Shown here one piece after another: positions 1 to 6,412 of a stretch of DNA of 13,454 nt; within the stretch, counting starts at the first letter, position 1; each line of letters opens with the position of its first letter. The notes beneath the pieces were generated by a model that was not told where the DNA came from, made no database searches, and saw nothing but the letters and a program-made list of their open reading frames with translations. Made by a program: the position numbers and the translations under genes. Origin of the DNA: Chloroflexota bacterium (GTDB lineage: Bacteria > Chloroflexota > Chloroflexia > Thermomicrobiales > UBA6265). The DNA lies in the NCBI GenBank assembly GCA_023389575.1, contig JAEWEG010000016.1:1-13454 (forward strand), in the 5' to 3' direction.

Positions 1-64
1 GCAGTGGCAGCTCGTTGGGCTCATAACCCAAAGGTCGGAGGTTCGAATCCTTCCCCCGCTACCA
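1..64 (+). tRNA. tRNA-Met (CAT), initiator-like, 5' end missing
   Basis: This is the 3' part of a tRNA cut by the left window edge. The anticodon stem is TTGGG (15-19) with CCCAA (27-31), the loop is CTCATAA and the anticodon CAT lies at 22-24. A T-loop TTCGAAT follows, then the acceptor strand CCCCGCT (54-60), discriminator A61 and an encoded CCA (62-64). The three G:C pairs GGG/CCC next to the anticodon loop are the hallmark of bacterial initiator tRNA, so tRNA-fMet is favoured over elongator Met. The first acceptor bases lie outside the window, so the usual unpaired 1:72 position of initiators cannot be tested. Confidence 0.93.
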
Positions 65-71
65 GACGCAT

Positions 72-119
72 CCGGCCCGGATGGATACCGAAACGTATCC
101 GCCGGGCCGGTTCCCCTTT
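72..119 (+). terminator. Long hairpin terminator after tRNA-Met
   Basis: The arms CCGGCCCGG (72-80) and CCGGGCCGG (102-110) pair perfectly. A second inner stem, GGATAC (83-88) with GTATCC (95-100), closes a six-base loop. The tail TTCCCCTTTAA is only moderately T-rich. The position just after the tRNA makes transcription termination the likely role. A processing signal for the tRNA 3' end is the alternative. Confidence 0.6.
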
Positions 120-221
120 AACCCCCCACCTCGGTGGATTGCTCCATGTGTCCGAATGGTAGGCTTGAGGTTGCGCGGCGACATCAAGTCGGCCGCCATC
201 GAACCCAAGGAAAGTTGACAC

Positions 222-1478
222 ATGACTCACAACCATTCACGTTCCCAATCTGATCGGTCTGCATCCGTGGCCACGGCGGGAGTCGTGGCTGGGGCGGCGC
301 TTGGCGTCTGGGCCACGAAGAGAGTCAAGGAGTTCGCGAGACAGGACCGTCCAGAAGGCATGATCAACTGGCAACGAACGCGGGACATCGCCACCGGCAT
401 GAACAAGGGAGAGACGCTTACCGCCACCGAGCGGGAACGACTCAATGCGTACTATGGCGACCTTGTGGCCAGGTGCATTCCCATTGTCACCGAATACACT
501 GGTGCTGTTCTGCCAACGAACGACCAGCGAACCTTCGCCTTCGACCGCGTCGACTGGATCGACGCGAACCTGGACGGGTTCAAGCGGATGTTCGAGCCGG
601 TTGAGGACCTCGATACCCCCTCCGCGCACAAGGGAACCATCGCGAAGGCGGCGTCAGGCGTCAACCAGGCGATCCTCTCCTACGAAATCGGACTCCTGCT
701 CGGATACCTCGCGCGACGTGTCCTGGGACAGTACGACCTTGCACTTCTCGGCCGGGAACCTGTGGAGTCGTCTGGGAAGCTCTACTACGTCGAGCCCAAC
801 ATCCGCGGCATCGAATCCAAGCTCGGACTTCCGAAGGACGAGTTCCGGATGTGGCTCGCCCTGCACGAGACAACCCACGCCTTCGAGTTCGAGGCCCACC
901 CATGGGTGCGGGAACACTTCAACAGCCTTCTTGACCGCTACATGGGCTTCATGAAGGAAGACGCCCAGCACCTCGCCCAGGGCATGCGTGGCCTCAAGGT
1001 GTTCGCCAATCGCGCACGTCAGCGAAATACCGACGACCAGGGGAGCTGGATCGAGGCGTTCATGAATGACGACCAGCGTGCGTTATTCAACGAAATGCAG
1101 GCGATGATGTGCGTCATCGAGGGCTACTCGAACCACGTGATGAATGCGGTAGGTCGGGACCTGCTACCCCGATACGATGAGATTTCACGAAAGTTCGAAG
1201 AGCGGCAGAAGCAAAAGACGCAGGCCGAGAAACTCTTCGCCAGGCTTACTGGCTTGAACGTCAAGATGGAACAGTACCAGGCTGGCGAGCGGTTCATTGA
1301 TCGGATTGTGGAAGCACGAGGGCACGATACCGCGCGGCGTGTATGGGAAGGTGCCGCGTTCCTGCCCTCCATGGCCGAGATTCGCCAGCCGGAGATTTGG
1401 CTGGAGCGCGTGGACGCGATGGGGCCTCGCGAGGTCGAGGTGGATATCCCGGACACCGCCACGGTGGGTGGCGAGTAG
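222..1478 (+). CDS. Zinc-dependent metalloprotease, Zincin_2/DUF2342 family
   Basis: This 418-residue protein carries a zincin motif HETTH at residues 215-219, followed by an acidic/aromatic stretch and HPW. Further on it has EGYSNH (300-305), matching the conserved EGxxxxV/MD block that in this family supplies a later acidic residue, probably a third zinc ligand. The family (Pfam Zincin_2, DUF2342) is found mainly in Actinobacteria and Chloroflexota, and one branch is annotated as associated with coenzyme F420 biosynthesis; its substrate is unknown. Residues 17-31 form a short hydrophobic Ala/Gly/Val-rich stretch after a Ser/His/Arg-rich N-terminus, a weak membrane or export signal with no lipobox. 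The start is ATG 222, with AAGGAAAG (206-213) eight bases upstream. The gene stands alone between a tRNA and convergent purH and has its own terminator. Family call confident, biological role unknown. Confidence 0.9.
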   Translation: MTHNHSRSQSDRSASVATAGVVAGAALGVWATKRVKEFARQDRPEGMINWQRTRDIATGMNKGETLTATERERLNAYYGDLVARCIPIVTEYTGAVLPTNDQRTFAFDRVDWIDANLDGFKRMFEPVEDLDTPSAHKGTIAKAASGVNQAILSYEIGLLLGYLARRVLGQYDLALLGREPVESSGKLYYVEPNIRGIESKLGLPKDEFRMWLALHETTHAFEFEAHPWVREHFNSLLDRYMGFMKEDAQHLAQGMRGLKVFANRARQRNTDDQGSWIEAFMNDDQRALFNEMQAMMCVIEGYSNHVMNAVGRDLLPRYDEISRKFEERQKQKTQAEKLFARLTGLNVKMEQYQAGERFIDRIVEARGHDTARRVWEGAAFLPSMAEIRQPEIWLERVDAMGPREVEVDIPDTATVGGE

Positions 1479-1491
1479 GGCCACAGTAGCG

Positions 1492-1531
1492 AGAGAGGGG
1501 AGCCTGGCGTGCCAGACTCCCCTCTCTTTTT
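1492..1531 (+). terminator. Intrinsic terminator of the metalloprotease gene
   Basis: An 11-bp stem pairs 1492-1502 (AGAGAGGGGAG) with 1517-1527 (CTCCCCTCTCT), with extra pairing inside (CTGGC/GCCAG), and runs straight into TTTTT (1527-1531). It starts 13 bases after the metalloprotease stop. The opposite strand has no T-run after the stem, so it should act mainly on plus-strand transcripts and not on purH. Confidence 0.9.
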
Positions 1532-1552
1532 CGTGTCTTGAACGGTCCGTGA

Positions 1553-3085
1553 TCAGTGGCGGAAGTGCCGTCGGCCCGTGAAGTACATCGAAATGCCAGC
1601 GGCGTTCGCGGCGTCGATCACTTCGTCGTCGCGGAGCGAGCCGCCAGGCTGGACCACGGCGGTCACTCCAGCGTCGATGGCGAGCTGAATTCCGTCAGCG
1701 AAGGGGAAGAAGGCATCGCTGGCCATCACGGCTCCCTTGGCACGCTCTCCGGCCTTCCTGGCGGCAAGATTCACCGATTCGAGCCGGTTGGGCTGGCCGG
1801 CCCCGAGTCCAATGATGGACTCGTCCCTCACAAAGACGATGGCGTTGGATTTCACGAGTGGCGTCACCTTCCAGGCGAACTCCAGATCACGAAGCTCCTG
1901 TTCGGACGCGGCCGGGTCGGTAACCTGTCGCCAATCCCGCGCCGTTTCGATCACCAGGTCAGGTTGCTGCACCAGCAAGCCCCCGACTATCGGCCGGAGA
2001 TCGGCGTCGACGCGGCGAGGATGAGGCCAGTTGGGAAGGCGAAGGATACGGGTGCCCTTTTTCCTGTTGAGCAGTTCCAGGGCATCGTCGTCATAACCCG
2101 GGGCCAGGATGATGTCCAGCTTGATCTTGCGCATCAACTGGGCCGTGGCCAGGTCGACCGGCTGGTTCAGCGAGACAATCCCGCCGAACGCGGAGACCTC
2201 ATCGCCTTCGAACGCCGCCACGTAGGCCTCGGCAAGCGTGGGACGCACGGCAAGCCCACATGGGACAGTGTGCTTCACGATGGCGACCGTGGGTCCGTCG
2301 AAGAGCTGTGACGCCTGCCACGCGGCATCGGCGTCCAGGTAATTGTTGAAGCTCAGCTCGTCGCCCTTGAGAACCTCGGCCTGGAGAAGTCCAGGCTCGG
2401 GCTCGCCAGCCCGCAATCGTGTGTAAGCACGGGCGCTTTGGTGGCTATTTTCGCCGTAGCGCGGCGTCTTGCTCAAACGCAGTCCGATAGACAACTCCTG
2501 GGGGAACATATCCTCAGAGCCCCGCAGAAACTCCGCCACCAGCGAGTCGTAGGTGGACACGTGGTTGAACGCCTTGGCCGCCAGCCGCCGTCTCGTTTCC
2601 TGGGTCACGTCGCCTCGTTCCAGGGCGCTTGCGATCGAGTCGTAGTCAGCCGGATCGGTGACAACGATCACCGAGGCGTGATTCTTGGCCGCCGCTCGAA
2701 CCATCGCCGGTCCGCCGATATCGATCTGTTCGATCTTGTCCTGTTCGTTCAGCGACTGGTCGGAGACCGCTGCCTCGAAAGGGTACAGGTTGCAGACCAC
2801 GAGATCGATCGGTTGAATCTGGTGCTTCCTTAGCGACTCCATGTGGGATGGAAGGTCGGTTCGGGCGAGGAGGCCACCATGGATATGGGGATGCAGGGTC
2901 TTGACTCGCCCGTCGAGAATCTCTGGAAAGCCGGTTACCGAGTCGACCGTGGTGACGTTCAGTCCCGCCTCCTGGAGTGTCCTTGCTGTTCCCCCGGTGG
3001 ACACCAGTTCATAGCCGAGGGCGGCGATCCTGGTGCCGAATTCCACCAATCCAGACTTGTCATACACACTCAAGAGCGCACGCAT
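1553..3085 (-). CDS. purH: Bifunctional AICAR transformylase / IMP cyclohydrolase
   Basis: Catalyses the last two steps of de novo purine synthesis in the cytosol: formylation of AICAR by 10-formyl-THF, then ring closure to IMP. The N-terminal IMP cyclohydrolase domain (about 1-190) shows SVYDKSGL, STGGTA, a TGFPEILDGRVKTLHP block (51-66) and NLYPF. The C-terminal transformylase domain (about 200-510) shows RYGENSHQ (209-216), LSFNNYLDADAAW (244-256), the catalytic Lys-His pair K271/H272, SAFGG (298-302) and the ending YFTGRRHFRH. At 510 residues it is family-standard. An open frame runs upstream to 3187, but GGAAGAGG (3092-3099) lies six bases before ATG 3085 and directly abuts ATG 3091, and family N-termini begin at MRALLSVYDK. 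Unusual residues are Ser for Pro in RYGENxHQ and Val for Asn in KHTxPCG. No other pur gene is next to it. Confidence 0.97.
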   Translation of the reverse strand: MRALLSVYDKSGLVEFGTRIAALGYELVSTGGTARTLQEAGLNVTTVDSVTGFPEILDGRVKTLHPHIHGGLLARTDLPSHMESLRKHQIQPIDLVVCNLYPFEAAVSDQSLNEQDKIEQIDIGGPAMVRAAAKNHASVIVVTDPADYDSIASALERGDVTQETRRRLAAKAFNHVSTYDSLVAEFLRGSEDMFPQELSIGLRLSKTPRYGENSHQSARAYTRLRAGEPEPGLLQAEVLKGDELSFNNYLDADAAWQASQLFDGPTVAIVKHTVPCGLAVRPTLAEAYVAAFEGDEVSAFGGIVSLNQPVDLATAQLMRKIKLDIILAPGYDDDALELLNRKKGTRILRLPNWPHPRRVDADLRPIVGGLLVQQPDLVIETARDWRQVTDPAASEQELRDLEFAWKVTPLVKSNAIVFVRDESIIGLGAGQPNRLESVNLAARKAGERAKGAVMASDAFFPFADGIQLAIDAGVTAVVQPGGSLRDDEVIDAANAAGISMYFTGRRHFRH

Positions 3086-3179
3086 GAGCATCCTCTTCCA
3101 ACATGATCGATCGAACGAAGGGGGTTGAGCGCGAGGTGATTGGCAGACGATCGACGCATCGCTCGCGCCAGTGAATGTG

Positions 3180-3225
3180 GGATCCAAACAGAGAGCGGGA
3201 GACCGCCGAACTGGCGCGCTCCCGC
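3180..3225 (-). terminator. Probable terminator after the BY-kinase gene
   Basis: Read on the minus strand, GCGGGAG (complement of 3219-3225) pairs with CTCCCGC (complement of 3195-3201). An inner four-pair stem lies at 3204-3207/3213-3216, and the tail is TCTCTGTTTGG. It lies 49 bases after the BY-kinase stop and 109 bases before the purH start. The T content of the tail is modest, so termination may be partial and some read-through into purH is possible. Confidence 0.45.
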
Positions 3226-3274
3226 ATGAAGAAGTGTCGATGAGGCCTGGAGCAGGAGGCTAGAGGTGACCTCG

Positions 3275-4660
3275 CTAATCCGCGGCAGACTGAGTGCTTT
3301 GCTCGGTGGTCGCCTGGGAGTAGTAGTAGTTGCCGTAGTAGCTCGCGCCCTGCTGCTTCTTGGTCCGGTTCAGCACAACGCCAATGAGGCGAATGCCACC
3401 CTGCCGGATCGATTGCACCGAGTGTTGGACCGCGTCGATGCGAGTGCGATTCGAGAAGCACACCAGGACAACGCCATCGGTATGCGCCGCGATCGCGAGT
3501 GAATCGCTGGCCGCGAGCACCGGCGGGGAGTCGATGATGATCAGGTCGACGTCCTTGTCGATCTTGTCGAGCAGGCGAATGAACCGCTGGGAGCTGACGA
3601 GGTCGGATGGATTGGGAGGCAGCGGGCCAGCCGGGATCAACGTAAGATTGGCGACCGCCACGCGTTTGCCAACATCGACCCATGATCGATCGGGATGGGT
3701 CAGCAAGGTGGTCAGGCCCTCATCGCCGGGAACTCCGAAAATGCGATGCTGAGTTGGGCGACGCAGGTCGGCGTCGATGATGACAACCTTCATCCCGCCT
3801 TGAGCCATGACGACACCAAGGTTCGCGGCGGACGTGCTCTTGCCTTCACCAGGGTTGGGGCTCGAAACCACCAGGCGCCGGATGTCGGACGATGCCGCGG
3901 CGAACTCCAGGTTCGTCCTCATGAGGCGCATGGCTTCCGCCGCGGACGAGCGTGGTTGGACCACCGTATAGACCTGGTGGCCTCCGGGTCTGAGGTTCGG
4001 CAACTGCGGTACCGAGGCAAGCAGAGGTGCTCCCACGAATTGCTCGACCTCCTGCTGTGGCTTGATGGTGTTGTCGAGGAATTCGAGGAGCGCGACGAGC
4101 GCTACTCCGAGCAGGAGTCCGACGAACAGACCAAGCAGTCCGGCCGTGGTCGGGTTCGGTTCGAATGGCGTGGTTGGGACGCGAGCGGTGGCCGCCATAT
4201 CCACCGGCGACGACAGCGTGGATCCCTGGTTCTCGTTGATGTATTCGATGAACTTGGCCGCCGTGGTGTCCGCGATCTGTGCCGCGCGCTCCGGGTCGGT
4301 GTCCACGACCGTGATCTGGAGGAGCAGGGTCTTCTCGATGGCCGAGGTGGAGACCTTTCCGTCGAGGGCGACGTAGTCGAACGGAAGATTCAATTCTTCC
4401 ACGACCGCCTGGAGGATGTTGTCACTCTCGATGAGTTCAAGGTAGGTGAGGGTCAGGTTCTGGCTGGCGAGCTGGGCGGTGTAGCTGGTGATGTTCTCGG
4501 TCTCCTCGCCAAGGAGCAACACCCGAGAGCTTGTAGTGTACTGCTCCGGCTGTTGCGATGACCGGTAGTAGGCGGTCGCGCCAGCGACGATCATGAGGAG
4601 CGCAACAATCCACCAGTATTGGCGGGCGATGCGTAACAATTGGCGCAGATCGAGTTCCAC
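3275..4660 (-). CDS. Single-chain Wzz-type chain-length determinant and BY-kinase
   Basis: A 461-residue inner-membrane protein that controls polymerisation and export of capsular or exopolysaccharide (Wzc/CapAB class). Order of elements: short cytoplasmic start, transmembrane helix 1 (about 16-32), extracytoplasmic Wzz domain with a PFEPNP segment (165-170), helix 2 (about 172-194), then the cytoplasmic kinase. In the kinase, E242-R245-R248 form the EX2RX2R oligomerisation motif. Walker A is GEGKST with K274, Walker A' ends in D296 (VVIIDAD, then LRRP) and Walker B is LIIIDSPP (373-380). A C-terminal tyrosine cluster (Y441, Y442, Y445-Y447) is the expected autophosphorylation tail. The start is GTG 4660 with AAGGG six bases upstream. 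No glycosyltransferase, Wzx/Wzy or phosphatase gene is in the window, so the kinase is an orphan here. Confident call. Confidence 0.94.
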   Translation of the reverse strand: MELDLRQLLRIARQYWWIVALLMIVAGATAYYRSSQQPEQYTTSSRVLLLGEETENITSYTAQLASQNLTLTYLELIESDNILQAVVEELNLPFDYVALDGKVSTSAIEKTLLLQITVVDTDPERAAQIADTTAAKFIEYINENQGSTLSSPVDMAATARVPTTPFEPNPTTAGLLGLFVGLLLGVALVALLEFLDNTIKPQQEVEQFVGAPLLASVPQLPNLRPGGHQVYTVVQPRSSAAEAMRLMRTNLEFAAASSDIRRLVVSSPNPGEGKSTSAANLGVVMAQGGMKVVIIDADLRRPTQHRIFGVPGDEGLTTLLTHPDRSWVDVGKRVAVANLTLIPAGPLPPNPSDLVSSQRFIRLLDKIDKDVDLIIIDSPPVLAASDSLAIAAHTDGVVLVCFSNRTRIDAVQHSVQSIRQGGIRLIGVVLNRTKKQQGASYYGNYYYSQATTEQSTQSAAD

Positions 4661-4678
4661 GAATGACCCTTACATTTC

Positions 4679-4697
4679 GTTCACATGCCAAGTGAAC
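4679..4697. repeat. 6-bp inverted repeat in the BY-kinase leader
   Basis: GTTCAC (4679-4684) and GTGAAC (4692-4697) are perfect inverted copies separated by seven bases. The centre is about 28 bases upstream of the GTG start at 4660, just before its ribosome-binding site. It could be a leader hairpin or a repressor half-site pair. Nothing in the sequence decides between these. Confidence 0.4.
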
Positions 4698-4773
4698 CGG
4701 AGAACGGCTTGACTGAAAGAATATACAACACCCGTCGCCGATGTCCTCTCCGGGCCGACCACGATTCTCGCCC

Positions 4774-4802
4774 ATTCTAGCTTTTCGGCACGGATGCTTC
4801 AC
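4774..4802 (-). promoter_or_regulatory. Candidate sigma70-type promoter for the BY-kinase gene
   Basis: On the minus strand, TAGAAT (complement of 4774-4779, five of six matches to the -10 consensus) is preceded after 17 bases by GTGAAG (complement of 4797-4802, three of six matches to -35). It would give a leader of roughly 105 bases. The weak -35, with an inverted repeat touching it on the upstream side, would suit an activator-dependent or repressible promoter. An alternative -10 is TATATT (complement of 4720-4725), which lacks a -35. Confidence 0.35.
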
Positions 4803-4822
4803 GGTGTCGAGACACCGGTCTC
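4802..4822. repeat. Two overlapping inverted repeats, possible operator
   Basis: CGGTGTC (4802-4808) and GACACCG (4811-4817) form a seven-base inverted repeat around a two-base centre. Overlapping it, GAGAC (4809-4813) and GTCTC (4818-4822) form a second one with a four-base centre. As DNA, the first has the size and symmetry of a dimeric regulator site (16 bp). As RNA, the two stems would exclude each other. It abuts the candidate -35 of the BY-kinase promoter and lies about 107 bases before the -35 proposed for the oxidoreductase. Confidence 0.4.
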
Positions 4823-4928
4823 ATGATCGGCGATTTGGCGGGGTTATCCATGCGGTGCAAGCATGCGGACCGCGCGGAGTTACGAGCCCGGCGCTTTGCC
4901 CGTGAATGACGCTTTTCCTTCGTCCCGA

Positions 4929-4957
4929 TTCACATTCGAGTCGCCAGCGGTTACGAT
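4929..4957 (+). promoter_or_regulatory. Candidate sigma70-type promoter for the FAD oxidoreductase
   Basis: TTCACA (4929-4934, five of six matches to -35) and TACGAT (4952-4957, four of six matches to -10) are separated by the optimal 17 bases. Transcription would begin near 4964, giving a leader of about 35 bases before GTG 4999. Confidence 0.45.
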
Positions 4958-4998
4958 CCCGCGGATGAACGCAGCCATTACCCGGGAGTCGAAACACG

Positions 4999-6150
4999 GT
5001 GGAGCCTGGAACGGAAGTCGTGGTCGTTGGGGGCGGTGTGATGGGTGCCTCTATTGCCTATCACCTTGCCCAAAGAGGAGTGGCGGTCACCGTTGTTGAA
5101 CGAGATCGCCTGGCGGCTCAGGCCTCGGGGGCAAGCGCCGGTGGCGTTCGCCAACTTGGCCGCGATCCAAGGGAAATGCCGCTTGCCATCCGTGGCGTCG
5201 AGCGATGGCATCGGCTGGAGGAGGAGCTTGATGCGGACGTCGAGTTCCGCATGGGTGGTCAGTTGCTGGTCGCCGAGAACGAGGCGGAGGCCGAGGAGCT
5301 GGTCGAGCGAGTTCGAGTTCAACGCGATCTCGGACTCGATATCCGACTGGTCGAGGGAGAAGATTTGCGGCGGATAGCCCCGGAGCTGGCGCCGCATGTG
5401 CGGTGGGGTGCTCACACCAGCAACGACGGCCAGGCGAGCGCCCCGAAGACGACCCATGCCTTCGCCGCCGCGGCGAGTCGCCTCGGCGCCAGGATCTTGA
5501 CGGGTACCACGGTCGAGTCGATATCGCTGGAGTCAGGACGCGTGCGGGGCGTGACTACCTCGGAGGGTGATATCGCCTGCGACTGGCTGGTCCTCGCGGC
5601 CGGCGCATGGAATCCGGTGCTCGCGAGGCAGATAGGCGTCACCTTGCCGGTCACCACCATGGCGCTCCAGATGATGTCGACTGGTCCCCATCGGCCCGTG
5701 CTGGCTCCAACCGTGGGCGCCGCGGGCAGGAAGCTCAGCCTCAAGCAGGTTCCCGCCGGTAACTTCGTTATCGGTGGCGGGTGGCCTGGAGATATCGACT
5801 TCTCGCGTCGCCTCGGTTCCACCAGGCTGGGTAGCATCGCGGGAAGCATCGAGCACTCAAGCGCCATCCTCCCGATCCTTCGCGGCTTGCCCCTGGAGCG
5901 CGTGTGGATTGGGCTCGAAGCGCTCGCCGTCGATGAGATTCCCATCCTTGGCGCGTTGCCCGGAATCGAGAACGTCACGCTCGCCGCTGGATTCTCGGGA
6001 CACGGATTCGCCCTGAGTCCGATTATCGGACAGCTCCTCTGTGAGTTGATCGTCGATGGTAAAGCGTCGATGTCGATTGACGCCTTCAGCTTCGATCGGT
6101 TCGCCGACATGGACACCGGGTCCCTGGAGCCGGAGTGGCAAGCAGGGTGA
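4999..6150 (+). CDS. FAD-dependent oxidoreductase, DAO / sarcosine-oxidase-like
   Basis: A 383-residue flavoenzyme of the DadA/glycine oxidase/sarcosine oxidase superfamily, expected to oxidise the C-N bond of an amino acid or N-methyl amine. The N-terminal dinucleotide fold has GGGVMG (11-16) and the ribose-binding acid E34 in VVERD. SGASAGGVRQ (43-52) contacts FAD. The C-terminal GFSGHGFALSP block is the classic second flavin segment. Where monomeric sarcosine oxidase has its covalent flavin cysteine, this protein reads IGLEALAVDE without Cys, so FAD should be non-covalent. The start is GTG 4999 with GGGAG (4984-4988) ten bases before. No ATG lies in frame nearby. Its substrate cannot be read from the sequence, and the convergent tRNA-Arg is unrelated. 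It could equally be annotated as a D-amino-acid dehydrogenase-like protein or an opine/sarcosine oxidase beta-type subunit. Confidence 0.88.
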   Translation: MEPGTEVVVVGGGVMGASIAYHLAQRGVAVTVVERDRLAAQASGASAGGVRQLGRDPREMPLAIRGVERWHRLEEELDADVEFRMGGQLLVAENEAEAEELVERVRVQRDLGLDIRLVEGEDLRRIAPELAPHVRWGAHTSNDGQASAPKTTHAFAAAASRLGARILTGTTVESISLESGRVRGVTTSEGDIACDWLVLAAGAWNPVLARQIGVTLPVTTMALQMMSTGPHRPVLAPTVGAAGRKLSLKQVPAGNFVIGGGWPGDIDFSRRLGSTRLGSIAGSIEHSSAILPILRGLPLERVWIGLEALAVDEIPILGALPGIENVTLAAGFSGHGFALSPIIGQLLCELIVDGKASMSIDAFSFDRFADMDTGSLEPEWQAG

Positions 6151-6177
6151 GGCTGGTGATTTGTACTGTCGCTCGGG

Positions 6178-6250
6178 TACCCCAGGCAGGAATCGAACCT
6201 GCGACCTATCGCTTAGAAGGCGAGTGCTCTATCCGCTGAGCTACTGGGGC
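6178..6250 (-). tRNA. tRNA-Arg (TCT)
   Basis: Full cloverleaf on the minus strand. Acceptor GCCCCAG pairs with CTGGGGT (first pair G-U). The D-arm GCTC/GAGC, anticodon loop CTTCTAA with anticodon TCT (complement of 6215-6217) and T-arm GCAGG-TTCGATT-CCTGC are all present. The discriminator is A, followed by CCC, so CCA is not encoded, unlike tRNA-Met at the left edge. The outer anticodon-stem pair is C-U. TATACT (complement of 6290-6295) could be its -10 box, about 40 bases upstream, but no good -35 accompanies it. Reads AGA codons and, by wobble, possibly AGG. Confidence 0.96.
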
Positions 6251-6412
6251 AAGGTGATGCGACCTCGTTCAGGGCCGGCATCGTGGCCAAGTATATCGCG
6301 GACACGGTCCGTGATGGGTATGATGCCCGGTGCCGGCTTGGCTCCGTGGCGGGTGAGAGTTTCCTCACCGCGCGAGGCGGGCTATGAATGTGGATAGTTG
6401 ACTGGAGTGATC

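Larger units (their letters stand above)
4661..4998. other. Divergent intergenic region, 338 bases
   Basis: This stretch separates the minus-strand BY-kinase gene from the plus-strand FAD oxidoreductase gene. No open frame in it looks like a gene: the short ones have no recognisable start signal and overlap the flanking genes in other frames. It holds three inverted-repeat arrangements and one plausible promoter for each side, listed separately. A seven-base direct repeat CATGCGG occurs at 4849-4855 and 4862-4868, which may be chance. Confidence 0.7.

Noticed and set aside
160..165. TAGGCT as a -10 box for the metalloprotease, with TTGCTC (139-144)
   Set aside because: The spacer is 15 bases and both boxes are poor, so I did not list it as a promoter.
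21..236. Minus-strand 71-residue open frame ending in GEGFEPPTFGL
   Set aside because: Its end is the antisense translation of the tRNA-Met gene, a well-known artefact in protein databases. The rest covers the hairpin and the leader of the metalloprotease.
1542..6315. Identical 12-mer ACGGTCCGTGAT at 1542-1553 and 6304-6315
   Set aside because: In about 13.5 kb several chance 12-mer repeats are expected. One copy overlaps the purH stop codon and no shared context links them.
6056..6397. Plus-strand 113-residue open frame containing GRNRTCDLSLRRRVLYPLSYWG
   Set aside because: The middle is the antisense translation of tRNA-Arg, and its start overlaps the oxidoreductase in another frame.
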